A model generated the notes under the pieces. The model ran no database searches. It saw only the letters and a program-made list of their open reading frames with translations, and had not been told where the DNA came from. A stretch of DNA of 64,000 bases from Methylocella tundrae (GTDB taxonomy: Bacteria > Pseudomonadota > Alphaproteobacteria > Rhizobiales > Beijerinckiaceae). Position 1 is the stretch's first letter, and the number at the start of each line of letters is the position of its first letter. The stretch lies in the NCBI RefSeq assembly GCF_901905185.1, contig NZ_CABFMQ020000080.1, forward strand, positions 1 through 64,000. Reading direction: 5' to 3'. A program made the position numbers and the translations under genes. Shown here piece by piece: positions 1-8,762 of this stretch.

Positions 1-1
1 G

Positions 2-1390
2 CCCCATCCCCTGCCCCCGGCCGCCGTCACCGCTCATGTCGTCGACCTGCCGGGCCGCAGCCTGCATTTCAAAGCCATCGCCGGCGCCATTCAGCTCAGT
101 GATTCCCAGAGCGGCGAGCCGCTCGCCGACGTCGGTTACGTCGCTTATGTTCTCGACGGCGGCGATCCGGCGAAGCGGCCGATCACTTTTGTCGTCAACG
201 GCGGCCCCGGCGCGGCGTCGGCCTGGCTCGACCTCGGCATGATGGGACCCTGGCGGCTGAACCTCGGCGAGCAGCCGACCTCGCCGTCGGCGCCGCCGAT
301 CACGGTCGATAACGCCGACACCTGGCTCGATTTCACCGATCTCGTTTTTCTTGATCCGCCGGGAACCGGCTACAGCCGGATCCTCTCCAAAAGCGAGACG
401 GCGCGCCATCATCTCTATTCGGTCGAGGGCGATATCGAGGCGCTGTCGGTTGTGATCCGCAAATGGCTCGGCGCGAATAAACGGCTGGAGAGCCCCAAAT
501 TCATCGTCGGCGAAAGCTATGGCGGGTTTCGGGCGCCAAAGCTCGTACGGCGATTGCAGGATACCGAAGGCATCGGCGTCGAAGGGCTCGTGCTTATCTC
601 GCCGGTCATCGACTTCGCCTGGTTCGAGGGGACGAACAATCCTCTGCCTTTCGTGACCCACCTGCCTTCGCTGGCCGCCGCCGCGCGCGGCCTGACGATC
701 GCCGACGCGCGCCAAAGCCTCGCAGATGTCGAAGCCTATGCGGCCGGCCCTTATCTGACCGACCTCGTGCGCGGCGAGCGTGATCCGGCGGCGCTGGCGC
801 GGATCGTCGATAATGTCACGCGCATCACGGGGCTCGACGCGGCTTTCGTGCGCCGTCTTGGCGGGCGCATCGATCCCTCGAGCTTTGCGCGCGAACGCGG
901 TCGCGACGAGGGCAAAATTTCCAGCCGTTATGATTCGAACGTCAGCGCGTTCGATCCCTTCCCGCACTCCGCTTCGACCGACTATTCAGATGCCATCCTC
1001 GATGCGGACAAGACTCCGCTAGCGAGCGCGATGGCCGACATCACCGCCAACCGTCTCGGCTGGCCTGTCGACGCGCGCTATGAAATCCTGAATGAATCGG
1101 TTAACCGCCAATGGGATTGGGACGGCAAGCGCGACAAAAATCAGTCGCTCAGCGATCTGAAACAAGAGCTGGCGATTGATCCGCGCCTGCGCGTCGTCGT
1201 CATGCACGGGCTCACCGATCAGGTGACGCCCTATTTCGCCTCGAAACTGCTGATTGATCAGATCCCCCCTTTCGGCGACCCGGACCGCATCTCGCTCAAA
1301 GTCTATGACGGCGGCCACATGCCCTACCTGCGCGACCAGTCCCGCGCCGCGATGCGGGAGGATGCGCGCAAGCTGTTCGAGGGGAAATAA
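2..1390 (+). CDS. Serine carboxypeptidase, S10 family (5' end outside window)
   Basis: A peptidase S10 protein of the alpha/beta-hydrolase fold, probably exported and removing C-terminal residues from peptides. The reading frame is already open at base 2, so the start and any signal peptide lie upstream; 462 residues are visible. Seen directly: the oxyanion-hole motif NGGPGAAS just before the MMGPW segment (about base 200-225), the nucleophile in GESYGG (about base 510-525), the acidic residue in LTDQVTPY (about base 1215) and the histidine in DGGHMPY (about base 1315), in the family order. A later ATG at 239 opens the same frame but would lose the NGGPG motif. A hairpin repeat begins 8 bases after the stop. 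Substrate unknown. Confidence 0.9.
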   Translation, partial: PHPLPPAAVTAHVVDLPGRSLHFKAIAGAIQLSDSQSGEPLADVGYVAYVLDGGDPAKRPITFVVNGGPGAASAWLDLGMMGPWRLNLGEQPTSPSAPPITVDNADTWLDFTDLVFLDPPGTGYSRILSKSETARHHLYSVEGDIEALSVVIRKWLGANKRLESPKFIVGESYGGFRAPKLVRRLQDTEGIGVEGLVLISPVIDFAWFEGTNNPLPFVTHLPSLAAAARGLTIADARQSLADVEAYAAGPYLTDLVRGERDPAALARIVDNVTRITGLDAAFVRRLGGRIDPSSFARERGRDEGKISSRYDSNVSAFDPFPHSASTDYSDAILDADKTPLASAMADITANRLGWPVDARYEILNESVNRQWDWDGKRDKNQSLSDLKQELAIDPRLRVVVMHGLTDQVTPYFASKLLIDQIPPFGDPDRISLKVYDGGHMPYLRDQSRAAMREDARKLFEGK

Positions 1391-1397
1391 CCTCCTT

Positions 1398-1500
1398 GAG
1401 CAGAATGCATTCAGACTGAATTCGCATTCTGCTCCTTAAGTCTTTGTTCTGACGGATGATGTTGGTCCGAAAGGTTCGCAATTTTTCGGCGTTATGCTCT
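1398..1500. repeat. Intergenic hairpin repeat element after the S10 gene
   Basis: Bases 1398-1408 (GAGCAGAATGC) pair perfectly with 1424-1434, and the interior adds ATTCAG-A-CTGAAT, giving a 17-bp hairpin with one 2-base bulge. An AT-richer arm follows to about 1500, where cobT ends on the other strand. The layout (hairpin plus tail between convergent genes) resembles dispersed intergenic repeats of Hyphomicrobiales. It may also act as a bidirectional terminator. No second copy was found in this window, so repeat status is inferred from structure. Confidence 0.5.
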
Positions 1501-2524
1501 ATCCCTCGTCTTTGCCGGCGACGTGAGCCTCCGCGAAGGTCGCCATATCCGTATGGCAGGCGAGCGCCGCCTTGATCACGCCCACGGCGAGCGCCGCGCC
1601 GGACCCCTCCCCGAGCCGCATGCCAAGGTCGAGCAGCGGCTTCTTGCCGAGACGGCGCAAAACCTCGCCATGCGCGCCTTCGGCCGAGACATGGCCCGCG
1701 AGGCAATGATCGAGCGCGCGCGGATCGAGGGCGTGGAGAATGGCGGCGGCGGCGCAGGCGACGTAGCCGTCGAGCACGACGGGAATGTTCTGCATGCGGG
1801 CGGCGACGATCGCCCCGGCCATCGCGGCGATCTCGCGTCCGCCGAGGCGCCGCATCAGTTCCAATGGATCGTCGAGAAATGGCCCGTGCAGCGCAACCGC
1901 CGCCTTCACAGCTGCGATCTTGCGCGTCAGCGCGCCGTCATCGACCCCGGTTCCGCGCCCAACCCAATCTTCCGCCACGCCGCCATAGAGCCCGTGATAA
2001 ATCGCCGCGGCAATGGTGGTGTTGCCGATCCCCATCTCGCCAATACAGAGGAGATCGACTTCGCCCGCGATCGCCTCCATTCCGAAGGCGAAGGTCGCCG
2101 CCGCCGCCGCCGCCTCCATCGCCGGCTCCTGCGTGATGTCCTTCGTTGGAATGTCGAGGGCGAGGTCGAACACCTTGAGGCCAAGGCCGAAGGCGCCGCA
2201 GATCTGATTGATCGCAGCGCCGCCGGAAGAAAAATTCTCCATCATGGCGCGGGTGACTGACGCCGGATAGGCCGAGACGCCCTTGGCGGCGACGCCATGA
2301 TTGGCGGCGAAGATCGCGACAAGGGGGCGGTCGAGCGAAGGGATCGGCTTGCCCTGCCATGCCGCCAGGAATTCGGCGATTTCCTCGAGGCGGCCGAGCG
2401 AACCTTGCGGCTTGGTGAGTTCGGCCTGGCGCGCGCGCACGGCGGCCGCGGCGCTTTCCGAGGCTTGCGGCATCAGCGCGATGAGATTGCGGATGGAGTC
2501 GAAAGGCGAGGCTTCAGCGAGCAT
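1499..2524 (-). CDS. cobT: Nicotinate-nucleotide--dimethylbenzimidazole phosphoribosyltransferase
   Basis: Makes alpha-ribazole phosphate from dimethylbenzimidazole and nicotinate mononucleotide, the activated lower ligand of cobalamin. The 341-residue length is normal. Visible family features are the N-terminal TKPQGSLGRLE segment, ANHGV, the Gly-rich IGEMGIGNTT motif and the C-terminal GEGSG at residues 305-309, whose glutamate is the catalytic base in characterised CobT. Start is ATG with AAGGG a few bases upstream. It is divergent from the small secreted gene and cobS, so the two lower-ligand steps flank one control region. No cobalamin riboswitch was recognised in the 2525-2845 gap. Confidence 0.96.
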   Translation of the reverse strand: MLAEASPFDSIRNLIALMPQASESAAAAVRARQAELTKPQGSLGRLEEIAEFLAAWQGKPIPSLDRPLVAIFAANHGVAAKGVSAYPASVTRAMMENFSSGGAAINQICGAFGLGLKVFDLALDIPTKDITQEPAMEAAAAAATFAFGMEAIAGEVDLLCIGEMGIGNTTIAAAIYHGLYGGVAEDWVGRGTGVDDGALTRKIAAVKAAVALHGPFLDDPLELMRRLGGREIAAMAGAIVAARMQNIPVVLDGYVACAAAAILHALDPRALDHCLAGHVSAEGAHGEVLRRLGKKPLLDLGMRLGEGSGAALAVGVIKAALACHTDMATFAEAHVAGKDEG

Positions 2525-2845
2525 GGCGACCCTTAGGGAAAGACGGACGATGGGCCTGATGGCGGCGCTCCGTCTTAGCGCATTTTGAACGCCTGTCGAT
2601 CAAGCGATCGGCGGCGTCCGCATGGGCAAAATAAAAAAACTTAGTCCAAGCATAAATTAAATTGAGGCTCTGTGACGCAGCCCATGAAACTGGGACAGGC
2701 AAGGCAACCAGCCGCGTCAACTTGTCTCGTAACTTCCATATTGCACTGCGATATACAAAGTATTACATCACGCTCAACAGCTTCAATTCGTTTCAATGGG
2801 GAGGAAACGGTTCGAGGTATCAAGAACAAGAATGGAGATATCCGT
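2525..2845. other. Divergent intergenic region between cobT and the small secreted gene
   Basis: About 320 bases without a credible gene, AT-richer than its flanks in 2620-2790. It must hold the promoters of cobT (minus) and of the small secreted gene (plus). I looked for the conserved B12-box and the CCCGCAACTG-type segments of a cobalamin riboswitch and did not see them. No hexamer pair was clear enough to call. Confidence 0.5.
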
Positions 2846-3094
2846 ATGACGACCAAACTCTCCGCCGTCGCCGCTGGCTTTATCGGCGCTTTCGCGATCA
2901 TTGGCGCGGCCGTCGCGGCCCCCGTCGCTCCGGCCGAAACGAGCGAGGACGTGACCGGCTCGATTGCTACGCCTGCGTCAACAGCCGATTCGTCTATCCG
3001 CGTCTATTGCTACAATGGCGATGCGCGCGACGGCACCACCCGGCACCGCGGCTGGGTCTGCCAGCAGGAAACCGGCGCGCCCAACAAACAGTAA
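2846..3094 (+). CDS. Small secreted protein with a cysteine pair, unknown function
   Basis: An 82-residue protein. Residues 1-25 form a clear signal peptide (MTTKLSA, then a hydrophobic Ala/Gly/Ile stretch, then AVAAPVAP). The mature part is short, acidic then polar, with two cysteines in VYCYNGD and GWVCQQE that could form one disulfide. The ATG at 2846 has GGAG at 2834-2837 as ribosome site; the frame stays open further upstream, but those starts lack both the site and the signal peptide. It lies between cobT and cobS with no obvious link to cobalamin. I do not recognise the family. Confidence 0.75.
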   Translation: MTTKLSAVAAGFIGAFAIIGAAVAAPVAPAETSEDVTGSIATPASTADSSIRVYCYNGDARDGTTRHRGWVCQQETGAPNKQ

Positions 3095-3150
3095 GGACGT
3101 GGCGCCGCAGAAGCGCGAGGCTCCAGAGAAAAATGCCGCAACGCAAAAGA

Positions 3151-3169
3151 GAGCCGAAGCCTTCGGCTC
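3151..3169. terminator. Hairpin between the small secreted gene and cobS
   Basis: GAGCCGAA at 3151-3158 pairs perfectly with TTCGGCTC at 3162-3169 over a 3-base loop, shortly after the secreted gene stops. No T-run follows, so it may be a weak or Rho-assisted terminator, or just an mRNA end structure. Confidence 0.4.
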
Positions 3170-3257
3170 TTCGATTGCCGGCTTCGAGCTGACGCATTTT
3201 CCAAAGAGTCCGCGCCAAAAGCCTCGACAAGAGTTCAACGATCATAGATGAGAAGCG

Positions 3258-4049
3258 ATGCGCGCCAGCTCGTCGCTTCTCATCGACCTTCTGATTTGCC
3301 TGCGTTTTTTAACGCGCATTCCTTTTCCGGCGCTCGCAGCCGAGACGGCGCCGCAAAGCCTTTCCGGATTCTCCCGCGCCTTGCGCATGGTTCCGGCCGC
3401 CGGCGCGCTCCTTGGAGCCCTTTCCGCCGGCGCTCTCGTTTCCGCCTCAGCGCTGGGACTTCCGCCGCTCCTTGCCGCGCCGCTCGCCATCGCCGTACTC
3501 GCGGCGCTCAGCGGCGCCATGCATGAAGACGGCCTCGCCGATTGCGCCGATGGATTTGGCGGCGGCGCGACGCGCGAGCGCAAACTCGAAATCATGGCGG
3601 ATAGCCGGATCGGCGCTTTCGGCGCCGTGGCGCTGGCTCTGGCGCTTTATATTCGCATCGCGGCAGTGGCGTCGATCGCGGCTCACAGCCTTGCCTTAGC
3701 GGTGACCGCCCTGATTGGCGCGGCGGCGGTTTCGCGCGCGGCGGCGCTGATTCCGCTCGCGGTCCTGCCGCCCGCCCGAACGAAAGGAGCCGGTTTTTCC
3801 GCCGGGCGCCCGCGATCCTCCGCGTTGGCTGTCGCCGCGGCTCTCGCCGCCCTCTTCGCAGGCGCCCCGCTCATCGCGGGCGCCGATCCCTCAAAGTCGG
3901 CGCTGGCCTTCGCGGCCTGCGCTGGAGCGGGTTTTGCCTTCAGCGATCTCGCGAGGCGGCAGATCGGCGGCCAAACCGGCGACGTCGCCGGCGCCACGCA
4001 ACAGATCGCCGAAGCCCTGTTCTACCTCATCTTCGCCGCGACCGTTTAG
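3258..4049 (+). CDS. cobS: Adenosylcobinamide-GDP ribazoletransferase
   Basis: Integral membrane enzyme (cobalamin synthase; CobV in the aerobic pathway) joining adenosylcobinamide-GDP to alpha-ribazole (phosphate). At 263 residues it has the usual length. It begins with the family's FLTRIPFP segment (residues 17-24) and carries the acidic HEDGLADCADGFGGG motif at residues 89-103 thought to bind Mg2+, followed by several hydrophobic helices. It uses the product of CobT, encoded on the other side of 2525-2845. Start is ATG in ATGAGAAGCGATG; an upstream in-frame alternative was not favoured. Confidence 0.94.
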   Translation: MRASSSLLIDLLICLRFLTRIPFPALAAETAPQSLSGFSRALRMVPAAGALLGALSAGALVSASALGLPPLLAAPLAIAVLAALSGAMHEDGLADCADGFGGGATRERKLEIMADSRIGAFGAVALALALYIRIAAVASIAAHSLALAVTALIGAAAVSRAAALIPLAVLPPARTKGAGFSAGRPRSSALAVAAALAALFAGAPLIAGADPSKSALAFAACAGAGFAFSDLARRQIGGQTGDVAGATQQIAEALFYLIFAATV

Positions 4050-4063
4050 CAAATCGCCGGTGA

Positions 4064-5374
4064 TCAGAGTCCCGCCAGATAGAGCGTCGGATCGACAGGC
4101 GTCGCGCCCTTGCGCAGTTCAAAGTGCAGTTGCGGCGAGGCGACATTGCCGCTTTGTCCGGATTTGGCGATGACTTGGCCGCGCTTCACCGTTTCGCCGC
4201 GCTTCACTTCGATGTCGCCATTGTTGGCGTAGGCGGAGACGAAGCCGTTTGGATGGCGGATGAGGATGAGATTGCCATAACCTTTCAGCTCGTTGCCGGC
4301 GTAAGCGACGACGCCGCTTTCGGCCGCCTTGACCGAGGTTCCTTCCGGAACGGCGATATTGATGCCGTCATTGCCGCCCAGCTTGAAGGCCTGGATGATG
4401 CGCCCGCGCGCCGGCCAGCGGAATTCCGGATTGGCGCCGCCAGCCTTTGCGGCATCGGCGGGAGCGCCAGCAGCGTCCTCGGGCTCGGCCTTCGCCGTCT
4501 CTTGCGCGGGCGTTTCGATCTTTGCCTGTCTGGCGGCGTCCTGCTTCGTCAAAACCGCGGTCTTGACCGGCTGGGCGGCGACGGCTTCGGTCTTCACCAC
4601 GGCGACTTTCCTCGGAGCTTCGGCGACAAGCGTCTTGACCGGCACTTCGGCGACTTTGGCGGCTCGCGCGCTTTCCTGCTCCGCGGCGACCTTGCCCGCA
4701 TGGGTCATCGCGGCCGCCTTTTCCGCCGTCTGCCGCTGCGCCTTCTCGCTCGCGTTCGCGAGCCTCGTTTCTGGAGCGCCCTTCAAAAGCTTGATCTTCT
4801 GGGCATGGGACTCGGCGGCGCGGACGGGAGCCGGGGCGGCGGCCTCGGCCTGCGCCACCCTGGCGGCTGCCGCTCCGCCGACCGCATTATAGACCGGGAT
4901 CACGATCCTCGTACCGGGCTGCACCTGGGCGGCGGAGGCGAGACCATTGGCCTTGACCAAAGCGTCGACAGGCACGCCATAACGGTTGGCGAGAACCGAG
5001 GCGCTCTCGCCCGGACCGACGGAAACGGGGGTTCCCCCTGCCGCCGACCATCCGGCCACCGCCTGAGAGACGCGCGGCGGCGATGCGGCGGCGACGCGGG
5101 ACGCTTGCGTGGCGGGGCTGGAATATTGAGCGACAGGCGCTCCGAGGGGGCGGGACTGCACCGGCGTCACGGGCGCCGCGGAATGATAGCTCGACGGATT
5201 GATGCTTGAGGTCGGCGCCGGATCGGTGCCCGCGTCCGATGTCTGGAAGGGGTTGCTGAACGGATCGGCCATCCGCTCAGATCCCGCGCAGCCGGCGAGC
5301 AAGCCCGCGGCGCCAGCGATCAAAGCGAGCCGTAACGCGACGCGTGAGCAATAAATCGAAGCAATGTGACTCAT
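4064..5374 (-). CDS. LysM/M23-domain lipoprotein, NlpD-like, probably non-catalytic
   Basis: A 436-residue envelope protein. A lipobox LLAGC near the N-terminus predicts an outer-membrane lipoprotein. A LysM domain (VGPGESASVLANRYGV to IVIPVY, roughly residues 110-160) binds peptidoglycan, an Ala/Lys-rich linker follows, then a C-terminal M23/LytM domain. In the LytM domain the zinc-binding HxxxD is replaced (GNDGINIA) and SAYAH reads SAYAN, while LHFEL remains. E. coli NlpD and EnvC show similar loss and activate amidases instead of cutting. The gene follows surE and pcm in the order known from E. coli, supporting an NlpD-like role. Start chosen at the ATG giving MSHIASIY; a GTG 30 bases upstream is possible. 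Confidence 0.85.
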   Translation of the reverse strand: MSHIASIYCSRVALRLALIAGAAGLLAGCAGSERMADPFSNPFQTSDAGTDPAPTSSINPSSYHSAAPVTPVQSRPLGAPVAQYSSPATQASRVAAASPPRVSQAVAGWSAAGGTPVSVGPGESASVLANRYGVPVDALVKANGLASAAQVQPGTRIVIPVYNAVGGAAAARVAQAEAAAPAPVRAAESHAQKIKLLKGAPETRLANASEKAQRQTAEKAAAMTHAGKVAAEQESARAAKVAEVPVKTLVAEAPRKVAVVKTEAVAAQPVKTAVLTKQDAARQAKIETPAQETAKAEPEDAAGAPADAAKAGGANPEFRWPARGRIIQAFKLGGNDGINIAVPEGTSVKAAESGVVAYAGNELKGYGNLILIRHPNGFVSAYANNGDIEVKRGETVKRGQVIAKSGQSGNVASPQLHFELRKGATPVDPTLYLAGL

Positions 5375-5495
5375 GACGCAACCCACCAACGCAGTAGCTA
5401 TCACTGCATTAAAGGCGGCGTGAGTTAAGGGAGAGTTTAAGATGAACGCATATTCAACAAAAAGAGAAAATCATTAAGGTTGACGGCAACATGTC

Positions 5496-6221
5496 CTATA
5501 GCGCATGCGAAGCTCCGGCCAGGATCGCCTGCAGCCGGCAGGCGCAGATCGGCGTCACCTCGAGCCCGCCCGAGCCGTGCCGCGCAACCCGCACCACATG
5601 CTGACGCCGCGGCTCGAACCGGTCGGGGCGCGCCATCACCATGACGCCGTCCGCGGCGAGGACGGCGAGCAGGCTTTGTGGCGGCTCATTCAGCGCGCCC
5701 TGCACGATCACCCGATCGAAGGGCCCCGCCTCGGCTGCGATGGCGAGCCCATCGCCCCAGGTCACGCTCGCCCGATCGACGCCAAGACGCAGCAGCCGCG
5801 CGCCCGCCTCGATGGCGAGACTTTGAAATCGTTCAAACGAGACGACATGTTGAGCGATCCGCGCGATGAGGGCCGTCGCGTAGCCCGAACCCGCGCCGAT
5901 CTCGAGCACCCGATGCCGGTTTGAAAGGGAAAGCGCCTCGATCATTCGCGCTGAAAGCCAGGGCTCCGGCAGCGTCTGACCGCAGCGCAGCGGAAGCGCG
6001 AGATGGCGGCGCGCGAGATCCTGATAGCGATGCGGCACGAAGATTTCGCGCGGCACCGTTTCGAGCGCGCGGAGCACATTCACATCCTGGATGCCGCGCG
6101 CGCGCATCGTCAGAAGGAACGCCGCCTTGGCCTGCGCCAGCGCGGCGGACCCGTCAGAGAGCGGCGCTGGCTCGTTTTGCAGCGTCAACGAGGGCTCCGT
6201 TTCAGCGCAGAGCCTGCGCAT
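5496..6221 (-). CDS. pcm: Protein-L-isoaspartate O-methyltransferase
   Basis: Methylates abnormal L-isoaspartyl residues using S-adenosylmethionine, starting repair of aged proteins. The 241-residue sequence has VPREIFVP (residues 56-63), the GQTLPEPW segment (81-88, GQTISQP in typical PIMTs) and the SAM-binding VLEIGAGSGYATA at 105-117. Its start lies 20 bases inside the end of surE, so the two are probably translationally coupled. Some substitutions in the substrate loop (EPW for SQP) mean activity is likely rather than certain. Confidence 0.92.
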   Translation of the reverse strand: MRRLCAETEPSLTLQNEPAPLSDGSAALAQAKAAFLLTMRARGIQDVNVLRALETVPREIFVPHRYQDLARRHLALPLRCGQTLPEPWLSARMIEALSLSNRHRVLEIGAGSGYATALIARIAQHVVSFERFQSLAIEAGARLLRLGVDRASVTWGDGLAIAAEAGPFDRVIVQGALNEPPQSLLAVLAADGVMVMARPDRFEPRRQHVVRVARHGSGGLEVTPICACRLQAILAGASHAL

Positions 6222-6963
6222 AACGCGTCAGCGTCGGCGTATCCGTCAAGTCGAGGCGCAGAGGCGTGACGGAAATACGATTTTCCGCCATCGCTTCGAC
6301 GTCGGTGCCCTGGCCGGGATCGGAGAACGGACGATCGAAGGCGATCCAATAATAGGGATTGCCACGCCCATCGGCCCGCGCGTCGATTTTGACAAGATAG
6401 CCGCGCCGCCCCTGAACCGTGACGGAGACGCCCTGCACGTCCTCCGGCGGGCAATCAGGAAAATTGATGTTGATAACGATATTCGGGGCGACGCCCTCGG
6501 CGAGAATTTTGGCGATCAGAGCCGGCGCATGGGTTTCGGCGCAACTCCAGAGCGCGTTCTCGCGCGTTGATCTGCGGCCGAAAGACTGCGACAGGGCGAT
6601 CGAGGGAATGCCCAAGATGGCGCCTTCCATGGCGCCCGCCACCGTGCCCGAATAGATCACGTCCTCGGCGACGTTCTGGCCGCAATTGACGCCCGAGAGA
6701 ACGATGTCTGGCGGCGCTCCGTCGAGAATGCGGCGCACGCCCATGATGACGCAATCGGTCGGCGTGCCTTTGACGGCGTAACGGCGTTCGGAAATTTTAC
6801 GCAGGCGTAAAGGATCGTTGAGCGAGAGCGAATGGGCGACGCCCGACTGATCTGTCTCCGGGGCGACGACATAGACATCATCCGACAGCGACCGCGCAAT
6901 CCGCTCCAGCACGCCAAGGCCCGGCGCGTGAACGCCATCGTCATTGGTGACCAGAATGCGCAT
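6202..6963 (-). CDS. surE: 5'/3'-nucleotidase SurE
   Basis: Metal-dependent nucleoside monophosphatase of stationary-phase survival. The first nine residues, MRILVTNDD, carry the metal-binding Asp pair, followed by GVHAPG; SGVAHSLS and SGVNCGQN complete the active site. Length 253 matches the family. It is the first gene of a surE-pcm-nlpD-like block on the minus strand. The roughly 200 bases upstream (6964-7160) hold no gene and should contain the promoter. Confidence 0.96.
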   Translation of the reverse strand: MRILVTNDDGVHAPGLGVLERIARSLSDDVYVVAPETDQSGVAHSLSLNDPLRLRKISERRYAVKGTPTDCVIMGVRRILDGAPPDIVLSGVNCGQNVAEDVIYSGTVAGAMEGAILGIPSIALSQSFGRRSTRENALWSCAETHAPALIAKILAEGVAPNIVININFPDCPPEDVQGVSVTVQGRRGYLVKIDARADGRGNPYYWIAFDRPFSDPGQGTDVEAMAENRISVTPLRLDLTDTPTLTRYAQALR

Positions 6964-7160
6964 GAACCCGGCTCCGGAAGGCGGCCTAAATCATTTTCAA
7001 GCGAAGCGGATAGCGGTTCGCGCGGGCAATGCAAGGGTTCAAAGGAAGAAAGAGGTTTTTCGACGCTCTCAATCCAGGCGTCGCGTCAGAGAAATAATTT
7101 TACGCAACGCCTCGCGTCAAGCGCTTGCCGCCGCGTCAGCCTCCATGCGGCGAAGCATGC

Positions 7161-8069
7161 TTATTTGGAGCACGCCGGTTCGTTCATAATATCGAGGCTC
7201 GACAGTTCTCCCGACAGCACGAAATCGCCGTAATCAAGCTTCAGGGCGCGCGAGATGCCGTTCTGATAGAGATCGAACGAGAGGATATAGCTCGGGCTTT
7301 CGTCCTTTTTACCGCTTTCGAAATAGCTGATCGACACCGGCCATCGAGGCATTTTTGCGAGTTCTGCGACTTGCGCCGCCTTTTCGGAAACCGGAGCTGT
7401 CGTGGGCCGGCCGATATAAGTCGTTGTTTCAAAAACCTTTTCGCCCGTATCCGAGCCGTCGAAAACCTTGACCTCGATCAGATTCTTACCGGCTTCGGCG
7501 GCGGCGATGATGCGCTTCAAATGCTCGGTCGGAAACACGACGTCGTCGCCAAGCTCGACCTTGCTCCGCTTCGGCTTGGCCAGATTGACAAGGACCGGGC
7601 CGGTCCCCGACCTCACCGCCGTGCCGTCGATCGATTCCGTCGTCCCATTGTCTACCTTGGTCTGCATTTTGAAGTCGAAACTCTTGCCGTCCGAATCTTC
7701 AAAAGTCGCGGAATGCATGTCCGATACGCGGGTCGGTCCCTCGGCGGGCTGCAGCTCCGTCAGTTGCCGGAAATTCTGGACGTAGCCTTCGCAAGGGGAG
7801 CCCGCGAAATCGAAAGCGATGCGCCCGTGCGCGGCCGTCGGGCTCTTGCTGCCGACGGATTTCGAGAGGGTCAACTCATAGATGGCGTGATGCGGCGCGA
7901 GGGGGATCTGCTCGCCAGGGTTGGCCTTGAGCTGATCCATCTTAACCGGATCCGGCCGCACCTGATCCAAAGGGCCCTGAGCTGGATTGCCGGCGGCGTA
8001 AACCGCGGCGAGGGGAAAAAGGCAAGCGAGCGCGCCAGAGATCAGGAGGCCGGCATGTGAATGAGACAT
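7161..8069 (-). CDS. EipB-like periplasmic envelope integrity protein (DUF1849)
   Basis: A 302-residue secreted protein matching the DUF1849/EipB family of Hyphomicrobiales, which in Brucella is a periplasmic beta-spiral protein needed for envelope integrity. It has a signal peptide (MSHSHAGLLIS to AVYAAG), the HHAIYELTL start of the domain, and two cysteines, one in GSPCEGY and one in the C-terminal EPACSK, that fit the disulfide described for EipB. The ATG at 8069 is preceded by AAGGAA at a good distance; a longer frame to 8183 lacks a signal peptide. Monocistronic. Confidence 0.85.
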   Translation of the reverse strand: MSHSHAGLLISGALACLFPLAAVYAAGNPAQGPLDQVRPDPVKMDQLKANPGEQIPLAPHHAIYELTLSKSVGSKSPTAAHGRIAFDFAGSPCEGYVQNFRQLTELQPAEGPTRVSDMHSATFEDSDGKSFDFKMQTKVDNGTTESIDGTAVRSGTGPVLVNLAKPKRSKVELGDDVVFPTEHLKRIIAAAEAGKNLIEVKVFDGSDTGEKVFETTTYIGRPTTAPVSEKAAQVAELAKMPRWPVSISYFESGKKDESPSYILSFDLYQNGISRALKLDYGDFVLSGELSSLDIMNEPACSK

Positions 8070-8257
8070 GATCGTTGTTCCTTGAGCGTCAGGGCGGCGG
8101 CTGAACGATTCCTCCCAGGAAACGAATCCTGCCAAGAGCGCAAGCCTAAGGTCAACACGCGGGACTTGCAACCTTTGCGGCAAGGGCCGCGCTTTAGGTT
8201 CGACGGCAGGCCGGTTCGCCGCTATATCATCGCGAGCTAAAAAAGGAGATTTTAAGG

Positions 8258-8731
8258 ATGAGCAAAACGGAAGCGAAATTGAAGGCCCTCGGGGTGAGCC
8301 TGCCCTCCCCCGTCGCGCCGGTGGCGAATTATGTTCCTTTTGTGATTTCTGGCCGGCTTCTCGTTATTTCCGGCCAGTTGCCTTTCGGGATGGACGGCAA
8401 GATTGATCCCGCCCATATCGGCAAGATCGGCGCGACCGTCCCGGTCGAAGCCGGCCAGGCCGCCGCGCGGGCCTGCGTCATCAATGTGCTCGCCCAGGCC
8501 AGGGTCGCGCTCGGCGATCTCGACAAGATCACGCGCTGCATCCGGCTTGGCGGCTTCATCAACGCGGCGCCGGGCTTTTTCAACCTGCCCCCCGTCATGA
8601 ACGGCGCCTCTGACCTCATTGTCGAGGTTCTGGGCGATCCTGGCCGTCATGCGCGATCCACCGTCGGCGTCGCTGAATTGCCCCTGCAGAGCGCCGTCGA
8701 GGTCGAGGCAATGTTCGAGATCGCGGCTTGA
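8258..8731 (+). CDS. RidA/YjgF family protein
   Basis: A 157-residue member of the RidA-YER057c-UK114 superfamily. The longer version with LPSPVAPVANYVPFV at the N-terminus corresponds to the chorismate-mutase-like subgroup. Residues such as ISGQLPF, the middle RVALGDLDKITRC and the C-terminal RSTVGVAELP fit the fold. Archetypal RidA deaminates reactive enamine/imine intermediates, but this subgroup's activity is poorly defined. A strong AAAGGAG ribosome site precedes the ATG. The glycerophosphodiesterase gene follows 31 bases on, so they are likely co-transcribed. Confidence 0.88.
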   Translation: MSKTEAKLKALGVSLPSPVAPVANYVPFVISGRLLVISGQLPFGMDGKIDPAHIGKIGATVPVEAGQAAARACVINVLAQARVALGDLDKITRCIRLGGFINAAPGFFNLPPVMNGASDLIVEVLGDPGRHARSTVGVAELPLQSAVEVEAMFEIAA

Positions 8732-8762
8732 CGCGGGCGTTTCAAGGGTGAGCCATCCGCTT

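Noticed and set aside
2525..2845. Cobalamin riboswitch near cobT/cobS
   Set aside because: No B12-box or the conserved core pieces were seen in either orientation.
4064..5374. Active M23 endopeptidase
   Set aside because: HxxxD is lost, leaving only the late His; a non-catalytic activator is more likely.
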